NCBI GenBank assembly: GCA_027315115.1
Contig: DAHUYQ010000031.1
Location: 39,931 to 103,930 of the forward strand
Direction: 5' to 3'
Source: Solirubrobacterales bacterium
Lineage (GTDB): Bacteria; Actinomycetota; Thermoleophilia; Solirubrobacterales; Solirubrobacteraceae
DNA length: 64,000 nt
In this document: positions 15,062-24,803 of the stretch, piece by piece
Position numbering within the stretch: the stretch's first letter is position 1
Layout of the letters: every line of letters begins with the position of its first letter
Notes under the pieces: generated by a model
Told to the model about the DNA's origin: nothing
What the model saw: only the letters and a program-made list of their open reading frames with translations
Databases searched by the model: none
Translations under genes and position numbers: made by a program

Positions 15062-17392
15062 CTAGACCGCGGCGCCGCCAGGCGTGACGCGGTAGGCGTC
15101 GAACACCGACTCGATGTTGCGCAGCTTGGTGATGGCGCTCTTGAGCGTGTGCGTGTCCGGCACCTCGATCACGAAGCGGTTCTTGACCATCGGCGGGTTG
15201 GACAGGCAGCGCGCTTCCAGGATGTTGGTGCCCGACTCCGAGAAGACGCGGGAGAGATCGGCCAACAGGTGGTGGCGATCCCAGGCGTCGATCTGCAGTT
15301 CGACGACGAAGGAGCTCTCCTGCGGGCCACCCTCCCAGGCGACCTGCGTGAAGCGCTCGGGGCTGCGTCTCAGCAGCGCGGTGTTGGGACAGTCCTCGCG
15401 GTGGATGGTGATCCCGCGACCGAGCGATATGTAGCCGACGATCGGGTCGCCCGGCACCGGCCGGCAGCACTTGGCCAGGCGCAGCATCACGTCCTCGACG
15501 CCCTGGACCTTGATCCCGTACTGCCCCGATGACCTGGTGGCGCGCCGCCGGCGGCCGCCGACGCGCATCATCTCGGCGGCGGGGCCGCCGTCGGCCGCCT
15601 CGCCGCGCTTCAGCCGCTGCAGCACCTTGTCCACCACGGCCTTCGGCGAGACCTTCGCGGCGCCGAGCGCCATGTAGAAGTCGTCCGCTTTGCGGTAGCC
15701 GAGATCGCGGATCACGTCCGCCAGCAGCGTGGAGCCGGTGATCTTCTGCGCGGGCAGGCCCGCCTTCTTGAGGTGTTCCTGCAGCGCCTCGCGGCCGAGG
15801 TGCTCGGTGTCCACCCGCGACTCGGCCTTGAACCACTGCTTGATCTTGTTGCGGGCGCGCGTGGTCTTGACCAGCGCCAGCCAGTCGCGCGAGGGCCCGC
15901 GCTCGCGCTTGGAGGTGATGATCTCGACGATGTCGCCGGAGCGCATCTCGTAGTGCAGCGGAACGATCTTGCCGTTCACGCGCGCGCCCACGCAGCGGTG
16001 CCCGATCTCGGTGTGCACCTCGTAGGCGAAGTCCAGCGGCGTGGCGCCGGCTGCCAGCGCCTTGACCTCGCCCTTGGGCGTGAAGACGTAGACCTCGTCC
16101 TCGAAGAGGTCGTTCTTGAACGTCTTCATGAACTCGCTTGGATCGGAGAGATCCTTCTGCCAGTCCAGCATCGAGCGCAGCCAGCGGTGCCTTGCCTGCT
16201 CGTCGGGCCCGGTGGCGCGCTTGCCGGCGACGCCTCCCCGCTCCTTGTACATCCAGTGCGCGGCGACCCCGTACTCGGCCAGCTCGTGCATCTCGTGGGT
16301 GCGGATCTGGATCTCCAGCGGCCGTCCCTCCGGCCCGATGATCGTCGTGTGCAGCGACTGGTACATGTTGAACTTCGGCATCGCGATGAAGTCCTTGAAG
16401 CGCCCGGGCAGCGGCTTCCAGAGCGAGTGGATGGCGCCCACCGCGGCGTAGCAGTCCTTCACCGAGTCCACGATCACGCGCATCGCGGTGAGGTCGTAGA
16501 TCTCGTTGAACTCCTTGCCCTTGTGGGTCATCTTCGAGTAGATCGAATAGAAGTGCTTGGCGCGACCTGAGATCTCGGCGTGGATGCCGAGCGCCTGCAG
16601 CTCGCGCGCCAGGTACTCGCCGGCCTCGGCGACGTAGCGTTCGCGACCGGCGCGCTGCTGGGCCACCAGCGACTTGATCTCCTGGTACTTGCGTGGATGC
16701 AGCGTGGCGAAGGCGAGATCCTCGAGCTCCCACTTCATCGCGTGGATGCCGAGGCGATGGGCAATCGGCGAGTAGATCTCCAGAGTCTCCTTGGCCTTCT
16801 CGATCTGCTTCTGCTTCGGCAGCGCGTCGATCGTGCGCATGTTGTGCATACGGTCGGCCAGCTTGATCAGGATCACCCGTTCGTCGGTGGCCATCGCCAC
16901 GACCATCTTGCGGTAGTTCTCCGCCTGCGCCTCGTCGCGGGAGGTGAAGGTGATGCCGGTCAGCTTGGTGACTCCGTCGACGATCTTGGCGATCGTCTCG
17001 CCGAAGCGCTCGCGCACCTCCTCGATCGAGGCGGAGGTGTCCTCGACGGTGTCGTGCAGCAGCGCGGCGCACAGCGTCTCGGTATCCAGGCGCATGCCGG
17101 CGCAGATCCGCGCCACCCCGACGGGGTGCACGATGAAGTCCTCGCCGGAGCGCCGCCGCTGGTCGGCGTGGTGCTCGCAGGCGAACACGAAGGCGTCTTC
17201 CACGAGCGGCCGGTCGATCTCCACCGAGGAGTCGGGCGCGTGCTCGGAGACGATCGCGAACAGGTCGTCGAGCAGCCTGCGCTCCAGCTCCGTCAGATGG
17301 GCGCGCGCGGCCGGCGCGGACGCCGGCGCCGGCACGGAGCCGCTCGCACCGGCGGGCCGCGATGCGTGTGTCGGATCGCCGGTGCTCGCCAT
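15062..17392 (-). CDS. rel: Bifunctional (p)ppGpp synthetase/hydrolase, RelA/SpoT type
   Basis: 776 residues. Order: disordered Ala/Pro start, HD hydrolase (IVHPVGVARI, LLHDTVEDT), synthetase (EIYDLTAMRVIV, PGRFKDFIAMPKFNMYQSLH, EIQIRTHEMHELAEYGVAAH), TGS (VFTPKGEVKALAAGATPLDF), the CRPVPGDPIVGYISLGRG zinc-finger-like motif and a C-terminal ACT domain. The intact HD motif and the RFKD synthetase motif suggest both activities, as in single-Rel actinobacteria. It lies 9 bp after recJ and ends the ruvC-to-rel gene series. Confidence 0.95.
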   Translation of the reverse strand: MASTGDPTHASRPAGASGSVPAPASAPAARAHLTELERRLLDDLFAIVSEHAPDSSVEIDRPLVEDAFVFACEHHADQRRRSGEDFIVHPVGVARICAGMRLDTETLCAALLHDTVEDTSASIEEVRERFGETIAKIVDGVTKLTGITFTSRDEAQAENYRKMVVAMATDERVILIKLADRMHNMRTIDALPKQKQIEKAKETLEIYSPIAHRLGIHAMKWELEDLAFATLHPRKYQEIKSLVAQQRAGRERYVAEAGEYLARELQALGIHAEISGRAKHFYSIYSKMTHKGKEFNEIYDLTAMRVIVDSVKDCYAAVGAIHSLWKPLPGRFKDFIAMPKFNMYQSLHTTIIGPEGRPLEIQIRTHEMHELAEYGVAAHWMYKERGGVAGKRATGPDEQARHRWLRSMLDWQKDLSDPSEFMKTFKNDLFEDEVYVFTPKGEVKALAAGATPLDFAYEVHTEIGHRCVGARVNGKIVPLHYEMRSGDIVEIITSKRERGPSRDWLALVKTTRARNKIKQWFKAESRVDTEHLGREALQEHLKKAGLPAQKITGSTLLADVIRDLGYRKADDFYMALGAAKVSPKAVVDKVLQRLKRGEAADGGPAAEMMRVGGRRRRATRSSGQYGIKVQGVEDVMLRLAKCCRPVPGDPIVGYISLGRGITIHREDCPNTALLRRSPERFTQVAWEGGPQESSFVVELQIDAWDRHHLLADLSRVFSESGTNILEARCLSNPPMVKNRFVIEVPDTHTLKSAITKLRNIESVFDAYRVTPGGAAV

Positions 17393-17401
17393 CCTTCTAG
17401 G

Positions 17402-19189
17402 TTACGGCAACGCGAGCGCCAACTGAAGCGGCTGCACGTCCGTGGCGGCCTGCCCGCGGGGCGCCTCCGCGCTCGCTGCGCCTCGCGCGGCGGGCGCGCC
17501 TGTTGCGCCTCGCGCGGCCGGCGCGATCTGCCGCGATACGAGCCGTGGCTCGCAGGCGCCGCGCCATTCGTTGATCTCCAGCGTGAAGGTCGCGTCGACC
17601 GGCTCGCCCTCGGCCACCGGCAGCGTGGCGCCGCTTCCGAAGCGGACCGCCGTGGCGTGCGCGCCGTCTCCCAGGAGGCGAAAGCGCGCGTGCTTGCCTT
17701 CCCCCATCCCCTGCACCTGCGCGACCTCCGCGCCGGCGACCATCAGGCAGACCGTCGGGTTGCCGCGCCCGAACGGCGCCAGGCGCGCAAGCTCCTCGGC
17801 CAGCGGCAGGCCGATGTCGGCGACCGAGACCACCGCGTCGACGCGCTCCGCGGCGATGAGGGCCTCGGCGTCGATCTCCTGCTCGGCGTGGCGGGCGAAC
17901 GCCTCCCTGAAGACCTCAAGGCGCTCCCGCTCGATCTCCAGGCCGCAGGCGGCGCGATGCCCGCCGTAGGCCAGCAGATGGTCGCCGCAGGCGGCGAGGC
18001 CGCCGAGCAGATCGAAGCAGGGAATGCTGCGCCCCGATCCGCGGCCGCCGGCACCGTCGAGGCCGACCAGCACCGCCGGCCGGCCCGTGGCCTCGACGAT
18101 CCGCGAGGCGACGATCCCCACGACGCCCGCGTGCCATCCCTCGCCGGCCAGCACGTAGCCGGCCGTCGGCCCCAGCTCCCGCACCTGCGCCTGCGCCTCG
18201 AACAGGATGCGCTGCTCGATCTGGCGGCGTTCGCGGTTGCAGCGGTCCAGCTCCTGGGCGAGCTCCGCCGCGCGCTGCCTGCTCTGGGTCATCAGCAGCT
18301 CCAGCGGCGCGGCCGCTGTGAAGAGGCGGCCGGGCGCGTTGATGCGGGGGGCCAGGCCGAAGGCGACCATCCGCGCGTCCAGGCGCGCCGGGTCGATCCG
18401 CGCCACCTCCATCAGCGCGCGCAGGCCCGGCCGGGCGGTCGAGGCCAGCGCCTTCAGCCCGGCGGCGGCCAGCGTCCGGTTCTCGCCGAGCAAGTCGACC
18501 ACGTCGGCGATGCTCGCGAGCGCGACCAGGTCCAGGTCGGGGTCGAGCTCGGCGGGCTCGCGGCCGGCCGCGCTCCACAGCGCCCGCGTGAGCTTGTGCG
18601 CGACCGCCGCGCCGCAGAGGTCGGGACATGGGTAGCCGCACAGGCGCGGGTGCACGATCGGAGCGTCCGGCAGGCGCCCGTCGGCGCGCGGGGTGTGATG
18701 GTCGGTGACGATCGTCTCGACGCCGAGGCTGCGCGCGAGCGCCACCTCCTCCACCGAGGCGATCCCGCAGTCGACCGTGATCAGCAGCCGCGTGCCGCGC
18801 CCGGCGATCTCCTGCACCGCCGCCGCCCGCAGCCCGTAGCCGGCCGCGCGAGGCGGGATGTGCCAGTCGACCCGCCCGCCCAGCCGGCGCAGCGCGCCGA
18901 CCATCAGCGCCGTCGAGCAGACCCCGTCCACGTCGTAGTCGCCGTGGACGGTGATCTGGCCGCCTCGCGCGATCTCGGCCAGAATCCTCTCCACCGCCTG
19001 CTCGATACCCGCAAAGGCATCCGGCGGGTGCTGCTCCTCAGCGGCGAGGAAGCTCGCCGCCGCTCGCGGGTCGCCGAGCCCGCGTCGCACCAGCACCTGC
19101 GCGAGCGTGTCGCCGACGCCGAGCGCCAGCCTCAGCGCGGCCACCTCGGCCGGTGGACACTCGGGTATGTCGAAGCGGACGCCCTGCAC
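17402..19189 (-). CDS. recJ: Single-stranded-DNA-specific 5'-3' exonuclease RecJ
   Basis: 595 residues of the DHH superfamily. Metal-binding motifs: HGDYDVDGVCSTAL (motif I), LLITVDCGIAS (II), ETIVTDHHTPR (III, DHH) and ALASIADVVDL (IV), then the DHHA1 domain with GSGRSIPCFDLLGGL and GGHRAACGLEI, and an OB-fold-like end. Acts with RecQ-type helicases and RecA in recombination and mismatch repair. Lies just upstream of rel, with ruvCAB earlier in the same strand series, so DNA repair genes cluster here. A 114-bp gap precedes it, which may hold its own promoter. Confidence 0.92.
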   Translation of the reverse strand: MQGVRFDIPECPPAEVAALRLALGVGDTLAQVLVRRGLGDPRAAASFLAAEEQHPPDAFAGIEQAVERILAEIARGGQITVHGDYDVDGVCSTALMVGALRRLGGRVDWHIPPRAAGYGLRAAAVQEIAGRGTRLLITVDCGIASVEEVALARSLGVETIVTDHHTPRADGRLPDAPIVHPRLCGYPCPDLCGAAVAHKLTRALWSAAGREPAELDPDLDLVALASIADVVDLLGENRTLAAAGLKALASTARPGLRALMEVARIDPARLDARMVAFGLAPRINAPGRLFTAAAPLELLMTQSRQRAAELAQELDRCNRERRQIEQRILFEAQAQVRELGPTAGYVLAGEGWHAGVVGIVASRIVEATGRPAVLVGLDGAGGRGSGRSIPCFDLLGGLAACGDHLLAYGGHRAACGLEIERERLEVFREAFARHAEQEIDAEALIAAERVDAVVSVADIGLPLAEELARLAPFGRGNPTVCLMVAGAEVAQVQGMGEGKHARFRLLGDGAHATAVRFGSGATLPVAEGEPVDATFTLEINEWRGACEPRLVSRQIAPAARGATGAPAARGAASAEAPRGQAATDVQPLQLALALP

Positions 19190-19303
19190 CTCCAGGCACC
19201 CTACGGGTCGCCTGAGACGGAACGGCGCCCGCCGCCGCGTGAGAGCCGGAGCTCGCGCCCCGCCTGCGCACGGCGCTTGCCGCCGCGAGCGGGTCGAGGG
19301 CGC

Positions 19304-19603
19304 TCAGGCGCCGGCGGTCTCGCCGGCGCCCGGCTCTTCGCGCCGCACGCCGAGCAGGTAGCTGAGGCCTATGCCGATCAGCGCGCCCGGCACCGCGTAG
19401 AGCACGACCGCCAAATCGGTGGCTTTGTTGCCGGGGATCGCCAGTGTCGAGGACTTGACCGCGTAGATGATCATGCCGACGATGATCGCGCCCAGCAGAG
19501 CGGCGATCAGGGCGCCGACGATGCCGCCCCAGAAGCGGTCGGGCAGCCAGATCGTGAAGTGCCAGATCGCAAGGCCCATCATCACCCAGCCGAGCATGCC
19601 CAT
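19304..19603 (-). CDS. Small three-helix membrane protein, GlsB/YeaQ-like
   Basis: 99 residues with about three membrane segments (GGIVGALIAALLGAIIVGMI, DLAVVLYAVPGALIGIGLSY and an N-terminal one). The glycine-rich helices recall the GlsB/YeaQ/YmgE group, but the match is weak and I would not assign a function. The start codon overlaps the secDF stop (ATG at 19603), so it is translationally coupled to the translocase and may serve in or near the same complex. Confidence 0.65.
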   Translation of the reverse strand: MGMLGWVMMGLAIWHFTIWLPDRFWGGIVGALIAALLGAIIVGMIIYAVKSSTLAIPGNKATDLAVVLYAVPGALIGIGLSYLLGVRREEPGAGETAGA

Positions 19604-22600
19604 CAGCGGCTCCTCCCGTGTTTGCGGTTGCGCTGCCGGCGAGCGGACTTGGAGTCCTTGAGCACGACGTCCTCGGGGGCCGCGTCGGCCGCCGGCGCGG
19701 CCGGCTCGCCGCCGGGCTGCTGCTCGCCCTGCGCCTGCTGCTCGGGTTGCTGCGGCGGAACGCCGTTGCGCTGGCCGCGCGGAGCCTCGCGCGAGGCGAG
19801 CGCGGCGCGAGAGCGCCGGCCGCGCGCCGGCGTCGGCTCCTCCTCGATGTCGAGGTCGCGCACGAGCTCGTCGAACTCCTCCTTGGAGAGCTGCTCGCCG
19901 GGCTCCTCGACGCCCAGCATCCCCTGCCTGCGGCGCTTGCGCTGCCGCTCTGGCTCCACTTCGGCGCCGGCGGCGCTGCCCGCGACCGCGTAGGCCGGCA
20001 CGGCGCCGAATTCACGCACCAGCCGCACGCGACGGTTGCGGTACACCGGTTCGCGCTCCTTCCAGTGGGTCAGCACCGGCGAGGCGATGAAGATCGAGGA
20101 GTAGGCGCCGGAGGCGATCCCGACGATCAGCGCGAAGGCGAAGTCTTTGAGCGTGGCGCCGCCGAAGATCAGCAGCGAGACGACGGGCAGCAGCGTGCAG
20201 AAGCTCGTGGCCAGCGACCTGGTCAGCACCTCGGACATGGAGCGGTTGACGATCTGGGAGAAGGCGGCGCGCGGCATGCGCGGCACGTTCTCGCGTATTC
20301 GGTCGAAGACGATGATCGTGTCGTACATCGAGTATCCGAGGATCGTCAGGAGCGCGGCAACGGTGGCGCTCGTCACTTCCCTGCCGGTCAGGGCGTAGAC
20401 GCCCGAGGTGATCAGCAGGTCGTGCATCAGCGCGATCAGCACAGGCACCGCGTACTTCCACTCGAACCGCAGCGCGATGTAGGCGGAGATCACCAGCAGC
20501 GAGGCGATGATCGCGATCACCGCCGAGTTGGCGATTTCCTGGCCGAAGGACGGCCCAATCGAGCTGGAGTTGAAGCCGTCGTGCTTGATCCCGTACTTGG
20601 CTTCCAGCAGCGATTTGACGGTCTGGAGCTGCTTGGGGTGAAGCTCCTTGACCGAGATCTGGTAGCCGCTGCCGCCGACGCCCTTTTCTTTGATCGCCTG
20701 GACCTGGACGCCTTGGAATTTGGCGGCTTCTAGCGTGGAGGCCACCTGCTGAGGGCTCGGGTGCGAGACCAGCGCGGTCTCGATGCGGGTGCCGCCGGTG
20801 AAGTCGAAGCCGAAGTTGATCCCCTTCGTGCCGATCGCAATCGCGCCGATCAGCAGGATCACGCCCGACAGCGAGAAGAACCACCGCGAGGCGCCCATGA
20901 AGTCGAATTTCCACTCGCGCCTCTTGCCGCCGGCGCCGAGCGCGGAGGGGTGCGTGATCAGGCGCGAATGGCTCATCGAGGTCAGCGCGGCCTGCGTGGC
21001 CAGAACCGCGGTGAACAGAGAGACCAGCGTGCCGATGCCCAGCATGAACGCGAAGCCCTGCACTTCGGCGGTCGCCAGCGCGAACAGGATGAACGCGGTC
21101 ATGAACGTGACGACGTTGGCATCCACGATCGCCGCGAAGCCGCGCTTGTAGCCGGCGGCGATGCCGGCCACGACCGAGCGTCCGGCGCGTATCTCCTCCT
21201 TGACGCGCTCGAAGATCACGATGTTCGCGTCCGCGGCGACGCCGATCGTGAGGACCAGGCCGGCTATGCCCGGCAGCGTCATCGTGATCGGGATCAGCTT
21301 GATCAGCGCGAAGAAGTAGGCGCCGTAGATGACCAGGCCGCCGATCGCGATCAGGCCGAGCATCCGGTAGAAAAGCAGCAGGAACGCGCAGACGACGATG
21401 AAGCCGATCAGACCCGCCTTGACCGCTTCGCTGAGCGCTTCTTTGCCGAGCGTCGCTGAGATCTGCGAGCTGGACTGCAGTTCGAGCTTGATCGGCAGCG
21501 CGCCGGACTGAAGCTCGTTGGCGAGGTTCTGCGCGGTGGTGGCGGTGAAGCCGCCCGTGATCTGCGAGCCGTTGGTCGCGTCGATGCCTTCCGGGTAGAG
21601 CTTGTAGTCGATCGACGGCGCCGTGATGACCTGTTCGTCCAGCACGATCGCGAAGTGCTGCAGGGCGCTTTCGTGCGAGACGCCGGGGAGCGCCGCTTCT
21701 TCGCCGCGTTTGGCGATTTCGCGGGTGACGTTTTCGAAGGTCGAGGCGCCGGAGCCGTTGAAGTTGAAGGCGACCACCGGCTGCCCCGAGCCGTTTTCGG
21801 CTTCCTCGCGCGGATTGGTGATGTCGGTGCCGCTGAGAACCGGATCGTCCCGGAGCACGTAGTAGCTGCTGGGTTCGGCCTTGATGACCTTGCCTTCCCT
21901 GTTTTCTTCCGGGCGCGCGCGGACCACGATCGTGCCGGGCGGGACGAGCACGGGCTTGAGCTTGGTGTGCAGCTTCGCTTCGTGGCTTGCGGCTTCGAGC
22001 TCGGATTCGGTCGCGGTGGGTCCGACGACCGCCGTTTTGGTGCTCGGGTTGAGCAGGTACCACTGTCCGTAGATGCATTCGGCGTGCGGGACCGTCCCGG
22101 CCTTGGCGGCGTTGAGCTCTGGGGTGCAGTCTTCCCGCCATGCCCACGTGGTGTCGTTCTTCCGTAGTTCGACTGGGCGCTTGGCGGCCCGTTCCACCGC
22201 TTCGTACTCGGAGATCCCGGTCACCGCCACGGCCGCGTTGGAGCCGCCCGTCACGCCCGGTTCCGAGGGGCCCGCCGGCTTGCCGTTGGGGCCGATGACG
22301 TTGGTCTCCCAGTCGTAGAAGTGCATCTGCGCGGTTTTGCCGACCTCTTCTTCGGCGCGCTTGGCATCGGTGACGGCGGGGAGGTTGACGTTGATCTCGT
22401 TGTTGCCCGTGCGCAGGATTTCCGGCTGCGCGACGCCGAGCTGATCGACGCGTTTGCGCATGATTTCGATCGTCCGGCTCATCGATTCCGAGGTGATCTG
22501 CGCCTGCGCGGTGGGCTGAGCCTTGTAGACCAGCGACACGCCGCCTTTCAGGTCTAGGCCGAGCAGGGTCGGCTTCAGAGCGATCACAGCCGCGGAGGCT

Positions 22601-22656
22601 GCGAGCAGCCCCACGACGATCAGCAGCACAAGCGTGTTTCGACGACGGTCTCTCAT
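19603..22656 (-). CDS. secDF: SecD-SecF fusion, protein-export membrane subunit
   Basis: 1017 residues: SecD and SecF in one chain, 12 transmembrane helices expected. SecD part: LGLDLKGGVSLVYKA after the first helix, a large periplasmic-type domain, and IAGLVLTIGVAADANIVIFE. SecF part from about residue 600: GINFGFDFTGGTRIETAL, then YTLTGREVTSATVAALL-like and LGYSMYDTIIVFDRIREN motifs. The chain ends in a long disordered Pro/Gln/Arg-rich tail absent from classical SecF. It uses the proton gradient to assist SecA-driven export. Lies 11 bp downstream of the PAS/zinc-ribbon gene. Glu codons use GAA more than in nearby genes. Confidence 0.95.
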   Translation of the reverse strand: MRDRRRNTLVLLIVVGLLAASAAVIALKPTLLGLDLKGGVSLVYKAQPTAQAQITSESMSRTIEIMRKRVDQLGVAQPEILRTGNNEINVNLPAVTDAKRAEEEVGKTAQMHFYDWETNVIGPNGKPAGPSEPGVTGGSNAAVAVTGISEYEAVERAAKRPVELRKNDTTWAWREDCTPELNAAKAGTVPHAECIYGQWYLLNPSTKTAVVGPTATESELEAASHEAKLHTKLKPVLVPPGTIVVRARPEENREGKVIKAEPSSYYVLRDDPVLSGTDITNPREEAENGSGQPVVAFNFNGSGASTFENVTREIAKRGEEAALPGVSHESALQHFAIVLDEQVITAPSIDYKLYPEGIDATNGSQITGGFTATTAQNLANELQSGALPIKLELQSSSQISATLGKEALSEAVKAGLIGFIVVCAFLLLFYRMLGLIAIGGLVIYGAYFFALIKLIPITMTLPGIAGLVLTIGVAADANIVIFERVKEEIRAGRSVVAGIAAGYKRGFAAIVDANVVTFMTAFILFALATAEVQGFAFMLGIGTLVSLFTAVLATQAALTSMSHSRLITHPSALGAGGKRREWKFDFMGASRWFFSLSGVILLIGAIAIGTKGINFGFDFTGGTRIETALVSHPSPQQVASTLEAAKFQGVQVQAIKEKGVGGSGYQISVKELHPKQLQTVKSLLEAKYGIKHDGFNSSSIGPSFGQEIANSAVIAIIASLLVISAYIALRFEWKYAVPVLIALMHDLLITSGVYALTGREVTSATVAALLTILGYSMYDTIIVFDRIRENVPRMPRAAFSQIVNRSMSEVLTRSLATSFCTLLPVVSLLIFGGATLKDFAFALIVGIASGAYSSIFIASPVLTHWKEREPVYRNRRVRLVREFGAVPAYAVAGSAAGAEVEPERQRKRRRQGMLGVEEPGEQLSKEEFDELVRDLDIEEEPTPARGRRSRAALASREAPRGQRNGVPPQQPEQQAQGEQQPGGEPAAPAADAAPEDVVLKDSKSARRQRNRKHGRSR

Positions 22657-22667
22657 CCCAGTGCAGA

Positions 22668-23120
22668 CTACTTCTCGGGGGTCAGGACGAGCAACAAGCC
22701 TCCCTCGTCCTCGTCATAGGCGGGAAAGATGTCGGCCTTCGCGGCGGCCGCCTGGTCGCGCTCGCCGCTGACCTGCACGGGCACCTCCAGCGCCCGCACG
22801 CCCCACTCCAGCACCTTCTTGACGGGGTCGTCGCCGTTGGAGAACTGCAGCCCCAGCGCCTGTCCGACGTCCTGGCCGATCACCGCCTCCTCCTCCAGGC
22901 CGGTGAAGGCGAAGGAGTTGCGCCCGCAGCCGATCAGGCGGCCCTTGGCGTCGCAGACGAAGAACGCGGCGTCGGGCGCCGGGTAGTAGTCGTCCAGGAG
23001 CTCGAACAGGAACGCGAAGCCGCACTTCTCGCAGCCCTTTGGCCGCCTGGAGAAGCCCGCGTTTCGGTCGTGGTCGCTTGTCCGGTGCCCGCAGTTGGGG
23101 CAGATGTAGGGACGGGTCAT
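22668..23120 (-). CDS. Zinc-ribbon plus PAS-like domain protein
   Basis: 150 residues. The N-terminus holds two CxxC pairs (YICPNCGHRTSDHD and GCEKCGFAF) forming a rubredoxin-like zinc ribbon; the rest reads as a PAS fold (AAFFVCDAKGRLIGCGRN, LEEEAVIGQDVGQALGL). Start at ATG 23120; an upstream ATG would overlap the ruvB 3' end. It sits between ruvB (64 bp away) and secDF (11 bp). Function unknown; a ligand- or redox-sensing regulator of neighbouring genes is possible but unsupported. Confidence 0.7.
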   Translation of the reverse strand: MTRPYICPNCGHRTSDHDRNAGFSRRPKGCEKCGFAFLFELLDDYYPAPDAAFFVCDAKGRLIGCGRNSFAFTGLEEEAVIGQDVGQALGLQFSNGDDPVKKVLEWGVRALEVPVQVSGERDQAAAAKADIFPAYDEDEGGLLLVLTPEK

Positions 23121-23184
23121 CGACAGACAGAGTAGGGAAGCGGATCGGTGGAAGTCGTCGCCTGTCGCAGGTATTAGCTGCCGT

Positions 23185-24222
23185 TTAGAACAGGGCGCCG
23201 GGCGCGGTGCCTTCGGCCGGAGCCGGCGCCGGCAGCCCGAGGTGCCCATAGGCCGCCGCCGTGGCCACGCGGCCGCGCGGAGTTCGCTTGATCATGCCCT
23301 CCTGCAGCAGGTAGGGCTCGTAGACGTCCTCGATCGTGTCCTGCTCCTCTCCGACCGCGACGGCGAGCGTGGAGAGCCCGACCGGACCGCCGCCGAAGCG
23401 CTCGCAGATCGCGCTCAGGATCTCGCGGTCCAGCCGGTCCAGGCCGCGTTCGTCCACCTCCAGCAGCGTGAGCGCCTCATGCGCGGCCCGCGCGCCGACC
23501 ACCCCGTCCAGGCGCACTTCGGCGTAGTCGCGCACGCGCTTGAGCAGCCGGTTGGCGATCCGCGGCGTGCCCCGGCTGCGCGCCGCGATCGCAAGCGCTC
23601 CGTCCTCGTGCAGGCGCACGTCCAGGATCTCGGCCGAGCGCCTCACGATGCTCGCGAGCTCTTCCACGGCGTAGGGCTGCATCCGCACCTGGATGCCGAA
23701 GCGGTCCCGCAGCGGCGTGGTCAAAAGGCCCGTGCGCGTCGTCGCGCCCACCAGCGTGAAGGGCGGCAGGTCGAGCGTGACCACCCGCGCGCCGGCGCCC
23801 TGGCCGACGGTGATCGGCAGCTTGCGGTCCTCCATCGCGGGATAGAACGCCTCCTCGAGCGTACGCGGCAGCCGGTGGATCTCATCCACGAAGAACACGC
23901 TCCTGGGCTCCAGCGCGCTCAGAAACGCCGCAATGTCTCCCTTTCTCTCCAAGGCCGGCCCGGCGGTCTGCACGAAGGGCACGTCGAGCTCGGTCGCGAC
24001 GATCTGCGCAAGCGAGGTCTTGCCCAGTCCGGGCGGCCCGGCCAGCAGCATGTGATCAAGCGGCTCCCCCCGCGCCGCGGCGGCCTCGATCGCGACCTGG
24101 AGCTGCTCGCGCAGCGTGCTCTGCCCCACGAACTCCTCCAGCCGCCGCGGCCGCAGCGAGCGGTCGAGATCCTCCTCGGCCACGAGCTCGTAGGGGGTCT
24201 GGATGCGTTCCGACGCGCTCAT
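23185..24222 (-). CDS. ruvB: Holliday junction branch-migration ATPase RuvB
   Basis: 345 residues, usual length. AAA+ ATPase: Walker [12 protein letters not shown], Walker [11 protein letters not shown], sensor 1 [11 protein letters not shown] and the arginine-finger region [10 protein letters not shown], followed by the lid and the C-terminal winged helix ([37 protein letters not shown]). Drives branch migration with RuvA. The start overlaps the ruvA stop by 4 bases. Confidence 0.97.
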   Translation of the reverse strand: MSASERIQTPYELVAEEDLDRSLRPRRLEEFVGQSTLREQLQVAIEAAAARGEPLDHMLLAGPPGLGKTSLAQIVATELDVPFVQTAGPALERKGDIAAFLSALEPRSVFFVDEIHRLPRTLEEAFYPAMEDRKLPITVGQGAGARVVTLDLPPFTLVGATTRTGLLTTPLRDRFGIQVRMQPYAVEELASIVRRSAEILDVRLHEDGALAIAARSRGTPRIANRLLKRVRDYAEVRLDGVVGARAAHEALTLLEVDERGLDRLDREILSAICERFGGGPVGLSTLAVAVGEEQDTIEDVYEPYLLQEGMIKRTPRGRVATAAAYGHLGLPAPAPAEGTAPGALF

Positions 24223-24803
24223 GTCGCCCTGGCGGCGCGCAGCGCCTCCGCGATCAGCTCCTCGGCGGTCTCCCCCCGCGCGCCGGAGAGCAGCCGCTCG
24301 GCCTCCGCGGCGCTGTAGCCGAGCTCCAGCAGCCCCTCGCGCGCCAGCCCGAGCGGCGTGTCGGACGCCGCGTGCGCGGGCAGGCCCGCCCCGGTCGCCT
24401 CCAGGCTCACCTTCTCGCGCAGCTCCACGATGATCCGCTCCGCCGTGCGCCTGCCGATGCCGGGCACCGCCTGGAAGCGCGCCGAGTCGCCCGCGGCGAT
24501 CGCGGCCATCAGCTCGCGCGGGCCGCCGCCGGAGAGCACCGCCATCGCCATCTTCGGCCCGACCGCCTGCACGGCGAGCAGCATCAGGAACAGGTCGCGC
24601 TCCTGCTCGGAGTGAAAGCCGTAGATCGAGATCGCGTCGTCCCTGACGATCAGGTGCGTGTGCAGGCTCACCTTTCCGCCCACCGCGGGCACGTGACGCA
24701 GCGTCTCGGCCGAGACGGAGGCGCGGTAGCCCACGCCCCCGCACAGGATCACGACGTGGTCGCCGCGGCGCACCGCCACCTCTCCCCGCAATAGCGCGAT
24801 CAC
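24219..24803 (-). CDS. ruvA: Holliday junction-binding protein RuvA
   Basis: 194 residues. N-terminal OB fold ([28 protein letters not shown]), tandem helix-hairpin-helix motifs ([30 protein letters not shown]) and the C-terminal domain that contacts RuvB ([20 protein letters not shown]). ATGA overlaps join it to ruvC upstream and ruvB downstream, a tightly coupled operon. Confidence 0.95.
   Translation of the reverse strand: MIALLRGEVAVRRGDHVVILCGGVGYRASVSAETLRHVPAVGGKVSLHTHLIVRDDAISIYGFHSEQERDLFLMLLAVQAVGPKMAMAVLSGGGPRELMAAIAAGDSARFQAVPGIGRRTAERIIVELREKVSLEATGAGLPAHAASDTPLGLAREGLLELGYSAAEAERLLSGARGETAEELIAEALRAARAT

Noticed and set aside
16580..19993. 1137-codon plus-strand frame
   Set aside because: It runs opposite rel, recJ and the secDF end, which have complete conserved motifs. 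The composition is His/Gln/Arg-rich noise.
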